DNA of 39,780 nucleotides from a virus: positions 1 through 39,780 of the IMG/VR virus record IMGVR_UViG_3300033149_001697, one strand, 5' to 3'. Under the pieces are notes generated by a model. The model did no database searches, was not told the origin of the DNA, and worked only from the letters and a program-made list of their open reading frames with translations. Each line of letters begins with the position of its first letter. The first letter of the stretch is position 1. The position numbers and the translations under genes were made by a program. This document shows, piece by piece, positions 29,115 to 38,749 of the stretch.

Positions 29115-29704
29115 TGATATGGTTGAGTAAATTTCAGATAGGCGAAGACAGAACGAAATTAACAACGGCGGGCGCAATGCAGAGCAGAATTTCGATAGTG
29201 CCGACGGAGCTGAAAGTTAAGGGCAGGACAGTTGCGGGAAAGTTAAAAAAAGTTTCACTGGATAAAACTTATGAAGATATAACAGTTATTTGCAATTATA
29301 TGAAGCGGTCTGATGTTGATGATTTGCAGTCAGTGATAATGAATTCAAATGAATTACTGTTTGTAAAGTTTTTCGACACTGACGGGCTGGTCTCTACAGA
29401 ACACAGAACTTCTATAAGCAGAACAGAGGCACGTATTCGGCTGACTTCACGGCGGTTTATTACGATAAATGAAGTGGTGCTGGAAAGTGCGCCGACGGGA
29501 ACGAATTACGGCGGAACGATAGATGAGGAAACAGGCGTTGTGACATTTGCGACGGCACTTCCGGCGGGAAGCGATAATCAGGATATAATAATCAAATACA
29601 CATATCAGGGCTGGAAAGGTGATGTGGATATAAAGTCGGTTTCGATATTTTTTAATAAGGCGACAGGATACTGGGGAATAACTTTTTTAATTAAAGGGAT
29701 TTAA
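29114..29704 (+). CDS. Distal tail-like protein
   Basis: A 196-residue protein. The first about 115 residues (WLSKFQIGEDRTKL, KKVSLDKTYEDITVICNYMKRSDVDDLQSVI) have the look of a small ring-forming distal tail domain. The remainder is beta-rich (NEVVLESAPTGTNYGGTI, FATALPAGSDNQDIIIKYTYQG). Its order after the tape measure supports the role. It overlaps the flanking genes by one base. Confidence 0.55.
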   Translation: MIWLSKFQIGEDRTKLTTAGAMQSRISIVPTELKVKGRTVAGKLKKVSLDKTYEDITVICNYMKRSDVDDLQSVIMNSNELLFVKFFDTDGLVSTEHRTSISRTEARIRLTSRRFITINEVVLESAPTGTNYGGTIDEETGVVTFATALPAGSDNQDIIIKYTYQGWKGDVDIKSVSIFFNKATGYWGITFLIKGI

Positions 29705-30525
29705 TGGACGACGATAAAATAAAAGAGCTTTTCAGAAGCGGGAAAGGAAACCCGAAAACGAAAATGGAGCTGGACTTAATAAATGTGGCGGCGGCGGCAA
29801 ACGGCGGCAAAGTTTTTATTGACGGCGTGGAGCAGGCGAATTCGCCGATAAATGACGGGCGGCGCAGTCATATTGATAAGCTGGGGGTGGCAAAGAGTTA
29901 TTCTATAAATTTGGCGCATTCTTTTTTCGATGATTTTCTGGGGACTGCTGTTGATACGAATAACTGGGGTGTTTCTACATACGGCGGGACTTACAGCGTA
30001 AGCGATAGTTATGTAAAAATGCACATACCGGCAATTTCAACAGGATATCACGTGCAATTAAGGCGGACGGCAATGCTTAATTCGGCGGCTTTGAGCAATT
30101 ATAAATATGCTATGAACTTTAAGTTTACAGCGTTTCCTACTTCTGGGCTTTGTGACAGTAGTTGTGGAGTTGGAGCTTCACACAATGACCCCGGAAGTGC
30201 TAATCCGTGGCCACGAGAATGGTTATTGGTAAAACCTAAATCAGGAACTTTAACTTATGATTATTATATCGCTTCCGGCGTTGGGGTAAGTTATTCTATG
30301 AGTTTGGGGACTGTAAATGTTGGAGATGTTTTGGACTTGACATTCTGGCATTATATTGACAAGGCGGTAATCATTGCGAAATTAAACGGGGTAGAAGTTG
30401 TAAACACGCAAAAGGACACTTATGAAGTTTCAACGGATATGACTGGTAATATTCTTACAGGCAGTCGTAGTTCAGAAGACGAAGCGGCTGAAAGTTGGGT
30501 TGACTGGTATAAAGAGGGAATATGA
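29704..30525 (+). CDS. Concanavalin-like beta-sandwich tail-tip protein
   Basis: A 273-residue protein. After a 75-residue N-terminus the sequence SFFDDFLGTAVDTNNWGVSTYGG opens a concanavalin/LamG-like beta sandwich (VKMHIPAISTGYHVQLRR, YKYAMNFKFTAFP, DYYIASGVGVSYSMSLGTVN, DLTFWHYIDKAVIIAKLNGV). Such domains bind glycans, so it is a candidate receptor or carbohydrate-binding module. It has no signal peptide, unlike the downstream fibres. Confidence 0.6.
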   Translation: MDDDKIKELFRSGKGNPKTKMELDLINVAAAANGGKVFIDGVEQANSPINDGRRSHIDKLGVAKSYSINLAHSFFDDFLGTAVDTNNWGVSTYGGTYSVSDSYVKMHIPAISTGYHVQLRRTAMLNSAALSNYKYAMNFKFTAFPTSGLCDSSCGVGASHNDPGSANPWPREWLLVKPKSGTLTYDYYIASGVGVSYSMSLGTVNVGDVLDLTFWHYIDKAVIIAKLNGVEVVNTQKDTYEVSTDMTGNILTGSRSSEDEAAESWVDWYKEGI

Positions 30526-33140
30526 GTGACATCGTAATAAAATTCACAGAGAAGAAAAAAATCAATCGGATAAATTTATTCGTATATCCGCTGGCAACGG
30601 AAACAAATGTCGAAGCGGACAGCGGGGCGCAGGCGGCTGACTATAAAATTTCTTATGCGACAGACAGCGCATTGACGGTCTGGGTTGACTGGGCGGGCTT
30701 GGAAGACAGAAGCGAGGAAATAGGGCAAGCACCGACGACAATTTCGGATGGTCTTACAAGTGGAAATACGAATACATATAATTCGTTTCACGATACGAAT
30801 GGCGTTGACGCATACGGCGTAAAAGTTATTGCTATCGGCGAAGGCACGGTCAAATTCACAGAGATAGAAGTTTGGAGAACGTTGGCGCTGGACACATTCG
30901 ATAGAATAAATATTGATGAGGAAAAAGACCTTGTAAACAATAAGTTTCTGGCAAGTTTGGGGGCGGGGACTTATGTTGCGAAGGCAGAGGATTTTTACCC
31001 GGGACGGGGCGAATTTGTGGATGTAAAAGCAAAAGATGTGAATAAAATGAAAGCACGGGTATATGGCGGCTATTCGCAGAAGGGCGTTGAATACTGGACT
31101 ATAATTCGGCATTTTGCGCTGTATGACTGGACTATATTTCTGAAATCAAAAAAAATAGAATTTCGGATGAAGGACAGGGTGAAGGAATTAAAAGAGAAGG
31201 AAGTTTTTCTGGCGGCGGAAGTGCTGGAAGGCAAGACACGGGAGTGGCTGATAGAGTGGATGGGGCTGAAATCGAATTTACATTCGGCGGAAATGTCTTT
31301 ATTTCAGAGTAATGATACGGTTAATTATTTCTATCCGGTTAATCAGACGGTGTGGGATGAAATGACGCTGGTGGCGCAAGGGCTTGATGACATTGATTTA
31401 TTTATAGACAGGTTCGGAAAGCTAAAATGGAATGTGTATTTAGAAAATATACCGCACTTTTGGACGGTCGATGATTATTTAGAGTTTCAGGAATGCACAC
31501 TGAATAATTTGATATTGACTACGGAAGGTGACAAGGCGGTGGTTGAGCCGGGCGGGGCAAGCGGGCAGGTTCAGGTTTTCTCTGATAGCGGTTTATATGA
31601 AATATCGTTAAATGAATTAAGCGGCATTACGCAGGATACTTGGTTTTTGAAGGCGACGGATGAAATAACTATCGACGCTGGAAAAGACACGGCAATTTTT
31701 AATTATAATGTGCAGGGAGTAGTCAGCGACGATGGGTTGGCACAGTGGCAGGGGAGAATAAAAATTGAAATCTGGTTGGGAAGCAGTTTGATAGATAGCT
31801 GGACAAGTGACGGCGATACTTCAAACCCGACGGCATACAGAGAGCATTCAAAAAATATAGGTATAAGTCCGGGAACTTATATGGTAAAAAGATATCTGTT
31901 GGGAAAATATGTGCAGATAAGCACATACGAAAACGGACAGACAATCTGGCATACGTATCAGTTGGGATGTGCTACAAATGAGCTGATAATCAATGAGAGC
32001 TTACGGACATTTGAGGGCGGGTCGATAGAAAGCAATGTGCAGGATTTGCTGATAACGCCGGATAACTGGGGAGCGCTGACAATGAATTTTACGGGGTCGC
32101 AGTCAACGGTCTCGACGAATACAAGCGCAGACGGCACAAACTGGGAAGGGTGGAAGGAAGTTATTGACGGCGAAATAAAATCAAAGTTGGATAGGTTTAT
32201 GAAATGGAAAGTGGAAATACCGGCGACGGATTTATGGGTGGAGTTTCCGAAATTATATTCGGTGGAAGTTTCATATTTTTCAGGGAGCGGCACACAGCGT
32301 TGGTCAAAGATAGCATACGAATTCAGCGACGATGATTTGGATGAATTACCGATGAGTTTCAATGATGAAAGAGAAGGGCAGAGACAGCAGTATGATAAGG
32401 TTGAGGTAGCGATAGAGCCGTTTATTTTGGTTGCGGTGACGGATATATGGCAGGGTCAGGTTGATTGGCAGACGGTTAAAAACAAGAACTACACTTTTAA
32501 CCCGGAATTTGATAATCCTGTAAAAATAGACGGCGATTATAAACTGTATATCAATTCAGTTGAGTTTTTGGAAGGCGAAACAACGCACGATAATTTGACA
32601 GTGAGCTTCACGAAACATCCGGTGAAGCCGATTATAATGATAAAGCAGAGCGGGGACACACAGGTGACAATAACAGGTTTCAAGCTGACAGGAAAGCAAT
32701 ACATAAGAGGAAACAGAACGATAGCTTCGGCGGGCACGGGGCTGAAAGTTTTGAGAATTGAAAACAATTACATAAATTCGTCAAGTTTTGCACAGCAGAT
32801 AGCTTCGAATAAATATACAGAAATGAAAGATGTTATCGGGTCTATGGACAGAGACACGGGGATTGATTGGCTTCCGGTGCTGAATTTTTTAGATATAATT
32901 CAGATAAAAAACACAACGCTGGGGACAACGAAAATGTATCGTATTTATAAGATAAGTCACGAATATAATGTTCTCTCAAAAGAGGCGATGGTCTCAACGA
33001 AAATAAGGTGCAAGGAAATTGACAGGTCTATATTTTATGACCCGTTATACTGGGATGATGTGAGAAATGAAGAACGGATATACTGGGGCGCTGATGTTAA
33101 TGGAAATCCGAGATATAGAGGCGGAAGGATATTCGGTTAA
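30522..33140 (+). CDS. Tail hub/tail-associated protein with discoidin-like N-terminus
   Basis: An 872-residue protein, the second largest in the genome. Residues 1-125 (KKINRINLFVYPLATETN, ADYKISYATDS, DAYGVKVIAIGEGTVKFTEIEVW) resemble an F5/8-type-C discoidin sandwich. The middle holds several beta-sandwich segments including GALTMNFTGSQSTVSTNTSADGTNWEGW. The final about 180 residues (NNYINSSSFAQQIASNKYTEM, NFLDIIQIKN, KMYRIYKISHEYNVLSKEAMVS) match the conserved C-terminus of baseplate hub proteins. It follows the overlap order of a tail tip. No peptidoglycan hydrolase motif is visible. Confidence 0.65.
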   Translation: MSDIVIKFTEKKKINRINLFVYPLATETNVEADSGAQAADYKISYATDSALTVWVDWAGLEDRSEEIGQAPTTISDGLTSGNTNTYNSFHDTNGVDAYGVKVIAIGEGTVKFTEIEVWRTLALDTFDRINIDEEKDLVNNKFLASLGAGTYVAKAEDFYPGRGEFVDVKAKDVNKMKARVYGGYSQKGVEYWTIIRHFALYDWTIFLKSKKIEFRMKDRVKELKEKEVFLAAEVLEGKTREWLIEWMGLKSNLHSAEMSLFQSNDTVNYFYPVNQTVWDEMTLVAQGLDDIDLFIDRFGKLKWNVYLENIPHFWTVDDYLEFQECTLNNLILTTEGDKAVVEPGGASGQVQVFSDSGLYEISLNELSGITQDTWFLKATDEITIDAGKDTAIFNYNVQGVVSDDGLAQWQGRIKIEIWLGSSLIDSWTSDGDTSNPTAYREHSKNIGISPGTYMVKRYLLGKYVQISTYENGQTIWHTYQLGCATNELIINESLRTFEGGSIESNVQDLLITPDNWGALTMNFTGSQSTVSTNTSADGTNWEGWKEVIDGEIKSKLDRFMKWKVEIPATDLWVEFPKLYSVEVSYFSGSGTQRWSKIAYEFSDDDLDELPMSFNDEREGQRQQYDKVEVAIEPFILVAVTDIWQGQVDWQTVKNKNYTFNPEFDNPVKIDGDYKLYINSVEFLEGETTHDNLTVSFTKHPVKPIIMIKQSGDTQVTITGFKLTGKQYIRGNRTIASAGTGLKVLRIENNYINSSSFAQQIASNKYTEMKDVIGSMDRDTGIDWLPVLNFLDIIQIKNTTLGTTKMYRIYKISHEYNVLSKEAMVSTKIRCKEIDRSIFYDPLYWDDVRNEERIYWGADVNGNPRYRGGRIFG

Positions 33141-33149
33141 GGGGGAACT

Positions 33150-33428
33150 ATGGACTGGACGGCAGATATAACGATACCAGACGGGGAAAGAATAAAAAAC
33201 AAAGTCACGCCGGAGAATGACGATGACGCAAAAGAGTTTAATGCTCGGTGGGAAATGCGGATATTCGACAAACTGGTTGACGGTCAATATCGGGTGCGGT
33301 TGCCGAGATATAATGGGCTGGACAATTTTCCGGCGACGCCGGAGGAAGCGGAAATAGGATATGATTTGCAAAGTAAGAAGCCGTATTTCTGGGATGGAAG
33401 CGGATGGCAACCTCTGGGAGGGTTTTAA
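33150..33428 (+). CDS. Small tail-tip protein, 92 residues
   Basis: An acidic, beta-rich protein (MDWTADITIPDGERIKNKVT ... YDLQSKKPYFWDGSGWQPLGGF). The C-terminal YxxxKPYFWDGSGWQPL resembles the tip segment found at the ends of some fibre and neck proteins. AAGGGGG lies just upstream (33139-33145). Likely a connector between hub and fibres. Confidence 0.5.
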   Translation: MDWTADITIPDGERIKNKVTPENDDDAKEFNARWEMRIFDKLVDGQYRVRLPRYNGLDNFPATPEEAEIGYDLQSKKPYFWDGSGWQPLGGF

Positions 33429-33429
33429 T

Positions 33430-34203
33430 ATGAAAAAGATTTTATTTGTTTTGGCACTGGCGGCAGGAAGCGCTTTTGGTTCGGGCTGGTTTTCGAATGT
33501 GCAGTATTCTACAATTACAAAGCAGTATGAAAAGCATATCAGCGGCAGTTATTTTTTCGGCGGTGATACTACTACTTGGAAAGTCAAAATATCGTCAACG
33601 GGTGAAGTCACGGCGGTTAATTTTTCAGGTGTCGTTTCTACGGCTACGTGGGCGTTGGACAGCGATTTGCTTGACGGCAGGAACTACGACGCTTTTGTTG
33701 ATACATTTACATCACAAAGTATTAAAGGTTATAAATCTTTCTATTCTGAAACTGAATTTAATAATTTAACATTGACAAGCGGAGAATTGAATATGAATGA
33801 ACTTAACATTGTTGACGCATATTTGGATAATGCTTTTCTTGCTACTAATTTTAATGCTAATAATAAAGGGATAACAAACATTGACTGGGCAAACTCCGAC
33901 GATGGCTCTGGTTCTGGTCTTGACGCTGATTTGCTTGACGGCAAAAATTACGACGCTTTTGCGTCAACATATAACGCTGTTTTTTCCGGCAATATTGCTA
34001 TTGGTAAAATAAATCCAGTAGAAAAATTACAAGTATCATCGTCAACGTTGAGTGGATATAGTTTAGGATTTGCGGGGGCTTACAATGACTTGCCGACAAG
34101 CGGACACGAAGAAGGAACTATGATTTATCAAGTTTCAGACCATACATTATATGTAGCTACGATAACGGTGACAAATGTTGGGTGCTGGAAGGCAGTTTGG
34201 TAA
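33430..34203 (+). CDS. Tail-fibre-like protein with Sec signal peptide
   Basis: A 257-residue protein from ATG 33430. MKKILFVLALAAGSAFG is a classical signal peptide with an A-F-G cleavage site near 17. The mature part has two LLDGxNYDAF repeats (near residues 79-88 and 167-176), a fibre-like STATW linker and a C-terminal tail-knob-like end (DLPTSGHEEGTMIYQVSDHTLYV). Phage fibres normally assemble in the cytoplasm, so the signal peptide is odd. A 33-base DNA repeat is shared with the next fibre gene. The upstream frame to 33361 has no ribosome-binding site. Confidence 0.65.
   Translation: MKKILFVLALAAGSAFGSGWFSNVQYSTITKQYEKHISGSYFFGGDTTTWKVKISSTGEVTAVNFSGVVSTATWALDSDLLDGRNYDAFVDTFTSQSIKGYKSFYSETEFNNLTLTSGELNMNELNIVDAYLDNAFLATNFNANNKGITNIDWANSDDGSGSGLDADLLDGKNYDAFASTYNAVFSGNIAIGKINPVEKLQVSSSTLSGYSLGFAGAYNDLPTSGHEEGTMIYQVSDHTLYVATITVTNVGCWKAVW
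33664..33696. repeat. LLDGxNYDAF-coding repeat, copy 1
   Basis: First of four related 33-base units encoding DLLDGxNYDAF. The others are at 33928, 34900 and 36460. This copy differs from copies 2 and 4 at a few bases in the GGCAGGAACTACGAC stretch. Confidence 0.7.
33928..33960. repeat. 33-base fibre repeat, copy 2
   Basis: Identical over all 33 bases to 36460-36492 in the next gene. Sharing between two genes makes it a probable site for fibre-domain exchange by homologous recombination. Confidence 0.85.
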
Positions 34204-34211
34204 AAAGAGGG

Positions 34212-34240
34212 TTGTAAAATAAATGAGAATATGTTATAAA
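34212..34240 (+). promoter_or_regulatory. Possible internal promoter before the large fibre gene
   Basis: TTGTAA (34212-34217), 17 bases, then TATAAA (34235-34240). The gap 34204-34287 is unusual in this densely packed region. A 22-codon frame (34223-34291) lies inside and ends in the start of the next gene. Weak evidence. Confidence 0.35.
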
Positions 34241-34290
34241 GAAATACGGGGCAATTCTGCCGGCGGACAAATAAAGTTTGGAGGGATATG

Positions 34291-37200
34291 ATGAAAAAGA
34301 TTTTAATTTTATTGCTTTTGCTGAATGTAAAAGTTTGGTCGTGGGAATTCAAGCAGATAACAGACGCTTATACTGGGGATATTTACTGGGTTGCAAAAAC
34401 TACTGTTGCGGTCTTCAAAAAGCAGATTGATTTGGCGACGGGAACGCAATACCTTGTAAAAGTTTCAACGGGATTTATTCCGCTTGATGTGACGAATGCA
34501 GAGACGCTTGATGGCAATCCTGTATCTTATTTCGCAGTCAAAAACGAAGTGGCTTCATCGACAACGGAACTGAAAAATCTCATTGACAGCATATCGTCAA
34601 GCACAGGAAATTTAGCTGGGATTGTTTATCAGTTGCAGGTTGACACGGGGGCATTGAGGAGCGAACTTGACACTGAAATGGCTAATCGTATTTCAAGCGA
34701 TAATGAACTCGGGTATTCGACTGGGGTTCTGTCCGGGCAGGTTAATTCGCTCCAGTCGCAGGTTTCAAGTAATGATACCGATATTGCGAACTTGGGATAT
34801 TCAACAGGCACGAACAAAAATAGAATTGCGTCGCTGGAAATTTCAACGGCGAATTTACAAGCAAACAAACTTGATGTGACTGCGAAAGCCGCCGACAGTG
34901 ATTTGCTTGATGGTCTTAATTATGACGCTTTTGTGTCAACGGCCGGGGATACGATGAGTGGGTTATTAAATGTTTCTTCTCATACTTATATTGAGGGTTA
35001 TCTCGGAGTTGGAACAACAAATCCATTAGGCAGACTTGCAGTATCTGATGGAGTAAATACAGATTTCATCGTAACTGCTTCCGGTTTAGTAGGTATCAAA
35101 ATGTCGGAACCGAAAAAATCTCTGCACATTGGGCCCGATAGTGGTAATACAGCTTACATACATTTTACCAATAATAATACAGGGACAGCTGGAACAGATG
35201 GAACATCAATAGGAATAAATTCACTTGCGGATTTGAGTATTGTTCAGCGTGAAAATAAAGATATACGATTTTATACTAACGGGATAAATGAAAGAATGGT
35301 AATAGACAATTCTGGGAATGTCGGCATAGGTGCACCTTCTCCTGCTTACGGATTAGATATTTCAAGTAATGTGAGAATAACAAGTGATTTGTTTGTTGAG
35401 GGTATTTCTTCCGCAACGGCATATTACGGCGATGGCTCAAATCTCACAAATTTACCGCAGGTATCTATGGCGACTTATGCAATAGACGCAGGGACGGCAG
35501 TTTACGCAGATAACGCCGGATTGTTAAATGGACACAATACGGCTTATTTTGCGACAGTAAGCGACTTATCTGATACGGCGGCAAGCACTGGAACTATTTA
35601 TGTGGCGTTAAATTCTACTGCGGTAGCTCTTTCAGACGAAATAAGCAGGGCGATAAATAGGGAAAATAACATAGCCGTATCTACGGGAACAAACGCAGAT
35701 AAAATTTATGATTTACAAATTAGTACCGGTGAAAACAAAAACAGAATTGCGGCTTTGGAAGTAAGCACGGCGAATTTAGAAGCGAATAAATTTAACCTAA
35801 ATCAGTCCTCAACGCAGACAGTTATAAACGGCATTCCCTTACTGGATACAACCCCGAATGGTGATGCGAATCTGAAAAGCTTCGTAAACAAGGAATATGT
35901 GGATTTAGCGGTAACTTCTCTTGGCGCAAGTTGTTATATGTATGATGAGGACGATGGCGATACGGGATATAAACTCTGTTATCTCTCGCCGTCAACAAGC
36001 ACGGAGGTAAATATTGAGAAAACAGATTTATCTGACGATGAGTTAATTGGGAGTTGGATTTCAGCACAAGGCGAAGCACCTGTAAAATTATTGAAGGGAG
36101 TTTTTAATTGGTATACGACTGCTGAAAAAACATCTGGAACTCAGATTTTGAGATTATACTGGAAACTGATAGAAAGAAAATCTGATGACAGTGAGATTAT
36201 AGTTACGACAAGTTCCCTATCAAACGAGATAAATAGCAGAGAATCTTATCTAATTCCATTGCAATTAGATGCTGATTATATACCAGATACCGATAGCAGG
36301 ATAGTAGGAAAACTTTACGCTTCTGTATCTGGCGGCGGAAACGCGCCCACTGTGAAAATTTATTATCAGGGTAATACAAGTTCACGGTGGGAAATTCCTG
36401 CTAACTCTGAAATATTTCAAAACATATTTTTAGGAATAAATGATAAAGCCGCAGACAGTGATTTGCTTGACGGCAAAAATTACGACGCTTTTGTTTCAAC
36501 GGTAGGTGATACTATGAGTGGGACTTTGATAATAAATAATAATGATTATTATAGTATAAATGCTCAAAAAAAGATTTATACGTCCGATAGTATACAGGGA
36601 GATGCAGGTTTCTATGGTGGTTTTTTACAAATATCAGGAAACGCTCTTTTAAATGGCATTACTTACATTAACGGAAATATTGATATGAACAGTAATTGGA
36701 TACAAGAAGTTAGCACAATCAATGGCAGAGACATCTCCGTTGACGGCGCAAACCTTGACCAAGTACGGGTTGATACGGGAACGATAATTCCTAAAATACG
36801 AAAAGCAACTCAAACTTGGACAGGCGGAAATACATATCAGCAGAATATAAGCATAGCAGACGGGAAAACTATTGATGGTGTTGATTTAAGCACAATTACG
36901 TTCGGTGGAGCAGACAATCTCGGCAATCATACAGCGACGGAACAATTAAAAATGGGGAATTATAATATAAACACATCGTCAGGGATAACGGGATTAGATA
37001 AAATTATATGGGCAGACGGCACAGTGCAGGTGAGCAGTCCGACGGCGGGCGATGGTGGCGGCGACGCATACCTCGCCTCAACGCAAACATTTACGGGCAA
37101 AAATACTTTTGTTAATGTGGATACAATGACAATAACAGGACGGATAAACTGGCCGGACGGAAGTTACAGCACTTCTGCCGTTGGCGGCGGTGCGGGAACT

Positions 37201-37548
37201 TCTGTCCAATATATTCATCTGCTGAGAGGATTTGGCGTGGCGGATATTTACAATTCAAGTAGCACGGCAAAACCTTATGGCACTTGGTGGCAACCTTGCA
37301 GAATAGCGGGGAGTTTAACGCAATTTGATGTTTTTGTAGCTTCTGTCACGACTGACGCTACAACAGTTAAAATTTGGAAAAACGGAGCGTCTTTGACAAG
37401 TTTTACAGTCGCCGCAGGTTCAACGCATACAATTCAAACAGGAGCGTATGGGACGGTTGGTTATGATACATTGATTGGCGTGGATTTTGAAGATGTTGAT
37501 ATCAGTGACCCGATAGGCGGGGTTGCGATTTTAGGTAAGATAGAATGA
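34291..37548 (+). CDS. Large tail fibre with Sec signal peptide
   Basis: A 1085-residue protein from ATG 34291, chosen over 34288 because GGAGGG (34280-34285) is better spaced. MKKILILLLLLNVKVWS is a clear signal peptide. The mature protein has alternating coiled-coil modules (RIASLEISTANLQANK and the matching RIAALEVSTANLEANK), LLDGxNYDAFVST repeats followed by GDTMSG, and GNVGIG-type repeats of fibre trimers. A compact C-terminal beta domain (RGFGVADIYNSSSTAKPYGTWW ... GGVAILGKIE) likely binds the receptor. No chaperone is identified and no S74 peptidase domain was seen. Confidence 0.72.
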   Translation: MKKILILLLLLNVKVWSWEFKQITDAYTGDIYWVAKTTVAVFKKQIDLATGTQYLVKVSTGFIPLDVTNAETLDGNPVSYFAVKNEVASSTTELKNLIDSISSSTGNLAGIVYQLQVDTGALRSELDTEMANRISSDNELGYSTGVLSGQVNSLQSQVSSNDTDIANLGYSTGTNKNRIASLEISTANLQANKLDVTAKAADSDLLDGLNYDAFVSTAGDTMSGLLNVSSHTYIEGYLGVGTTNPLGRLAVSDGVNTDFIVTASGLVGIKMSEPKKSLHIGPDSGNTAYIHFTNNNTGTAGTDGTSIGINSLADLSIVQRENKDIRFYTNGINERMVIDNSGNVGIGAPSPAYGLDISSNVRITSDLFVEGISSATAYYGDGSNLTNLPQVSMATYAIDAGTAVYADNAGLLNGHNTAYFATVSDLSDTAASTGTIYVALNSTAVALSDEISRAINRENNIAVSTGTNADKIYDLQISTGENKNRIAALEVSTANLEANKFNLNQSSTQTVINGIPLLDTTPNGDANLKSFVNKEYVDLAVTSLGASCYMYDEDDGDTGYKLCYLSPSTSTEVNIEKTDLSDDELIGSWISAQGEAPVKLLKGVFNWYTTAEKTSGTQILRLYWKLIERKSDDSEIIVTTSSLSNEINSRESYLIPLQLDADYIPDTDSRIVGKLYASVSGGGNAPTVKIYYQGNTSSRWEIPANSEIFQNIFLGINDKAADSDLLDGKNYDAFVSTVGDTMSGTLIINNNDYYSINAQKKIYTSDSIQGDAGFYGGFLQISGNALLNGITYINGNIDMNSNWIQEVSTINGRDISVDGANLDQVRVDTGTIIPKIRKATQTWTGGNTYQQNISIADGKTIDGVDLSTITFGGADNLGNHTATEQLKMGNYNINTSSGITGLDKIIWADGTVQVSSPTAGDGGGDAYLASTQTFTGKNTFVNVDTMTITGRINWPDGSYSTSAVGGGAGTSVQYIHLLRGFGVADIYNSSSTAKPYGTWWQPCRIAGSLTQFDVFVASVTTDATTVKIWKNGASLTSFTVAAGSTHTIQTGAYGTVGYDTLIGVDFEDVDISDPIGGVAILGKIE
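34900..34932. repeat. 33-base fibre repeat, copy 3
   Basis: Diverged copy (GGTCTTAATTAT in place of GGCAAAAATTAC) encoding LLDGLNYDAF inside the large fibre gene. Confidence 0.7.
36460..36492. repeat. 33-base fibre repeat, copy 4
   Basis: Identical to 33928-33960. Followed by codons for VSTVGDTMSG, parallel to copy 3. Confidence 0.85.
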
Positions 37549-38294
37549 ATATTTTATTGATTGTTTTTTTGTCTTGTAATTTATTTGCGATGGACAGAAT
37601 TAAGGGAATGCAAACCTCGTCTGATTCAAAAACAACTATGCTCGTTCATATAAACGAAACAAGCGGAACAGAAATTAAAGATAATGGAATATATTCATAT
37701 AGTGGAAATACTTTCGGAAGCGTATTATTCAGTAAAGGACTATATGGTAATTGTTTTGAAGGAGATGGCACGACAGCTTATATCACAATGACTACCGATT
37801 CCAACGCCGCAGCAGGCACAAGTGATTTTACTTGTAATATATGGGCATTGTTTATTTCTACTTCTTCGGCCAACTATACTTTTTTTTCAGTTTATCGTGG
37901 TGGGCTAAAAAATTATGTGATGCTTGTGTGGGATGCAAACGGCAACATAGCTTCTCGTTTATGGTTTGATGAGAGTCAATATCCGGATGATATTGGAATA
38001 ACTTTTATTTCCAGCTCTTATACACCACAGCTTAATCATTGGGATATGTATAGTTTGGTATGGGACAGTAGCAAGCAAACAGAAACAATATATATCAATG
38101 GAGACTATTTCGCAAGTGACGTCGGAAGTACCTGTATAGCAATGAATGATTACGGGACATATTATATTGGGCTTGAAGCGTCTAGTAACAACAGATGGTT
38201 TAACGGCAAACTTGAGGAGTTCACAAAATTTAATAGAGCGTTATCACAGGCGGAATTAAAATATTTATGGGAAAGTGGAAGGAGTGGAATATGA
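37545..38294 (+). CDS. Secreted LamG/concanavalin-like protein
   Basis: A 249-residue protein. MNILLIVFLSCNLFA is a signal peptide; a Cys at 11 makes a lipoprotein possible but the lipobox is poor. The rest is one LamG/concanavalin sandwich: MLVHINETSGTEIKDNG, LYGNCFEGDGTTAYITM, FTCNIWALFIST, HWDMYSLVWDSSKQTETIYING and WFNGKLEEFTKFNRALSQAE, all standard strands of LamG-3 domains. It overlaps the fibre gene by 4 bases and the next gene by 4, so it is part of the fibre set. Glycan or receptor binding is inferred. Confidence 0.72.
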   Translation: MNILLIVFLSCNLFAMDRIKGMQTSSDSKTTMLVHINETSGTEIKDNGIYSYSGNTFGSVLFSKGLYGNCFEGDGTTAYITMTTDSNAAAGTSDFTCNIWALFISTSSANYTFFSVYRGGLKNYVMLVWDANGNIASRLWFDESQYPDDIGITFISSSYTPQLNHWDMYSLVWDSSKQTETIYINGDYFASDVGSTCIAMNDYGTYYIGLEASSNNRWFNGKLEEFTKFNRALSQAELKYLWESGRSGI

Positions 38295-38749
38295 AATATT
38301 TAATTATTTTTTTAGCAGGAATAGCATTTGCGGGAACAGAAGGACAGTGGCGAATATGGCGAAGCTCTTTTACGTCTGACAATGAATTAACGACGATGCG
38401 AGATGATATTGCGTTGCTTAATTCAAGCAGGAGTCAGCCGCCGGAAAATCACAGCGAAATGTTTAATGTTTCAACGAATACAATTTCAACGGGAATTTAC
38501 GAAGGCGATTATTCTTCGCCACTGATTATTGATACAGATACCGTAGAGGGACTGGTAAGTGGCCATCCCGACCTTGAAAAGCTATCGTCAGTAAAAGACC
38601 CGCTCGCAAACGGCTGGATTGTGCGTTGTGGAACTCGGACGTGGGGTAAGAACGGTTGGATAAGAGATGAGGCATTTGATAATTTCAGTGCCAATATTAC
38701 AGATTTTAGAGACCGCTGGAAATATGAAGTAGAGGGTTCGACGCCGTGA
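38291..38749 (+). CDS. Secreted protein of the fibre cluster, 152 residues
   Basis: ATG 38291 overlaps the previous stop (ATGA), behind AAGGAG. MKYLIIFLAGIAFA is a signal peptide with an A-F-A cleavage site. The mature part is compact with WRIWRSS, LEKLSSVKDPLANGWIVRCGTRTWGKNGWIRDE and a single Cys. No family recognised. It follows the LamG protein and may cap or assist fibres. Confidence 0.55.
   Translation: MKYLIIFLAGIAFAGTEGQWRIWRSSFTSDNELTTMRDDIALLNSSRSQPPENHSEMFNVSTNTISTGIYEGDYSSPLIIDTDTVEGLVSGHPDLEKLSSVKDPLANGWIVRCGTRTWGKNGWIRDEAFDNFSANITDFRDRWKYEVEGSTP

Noticed and set aside
34223-34291. 22-codon frame before the large fibre
   Set aside because: No ribosome-binding site and no recognisable content; noted only as possible coupling leader.
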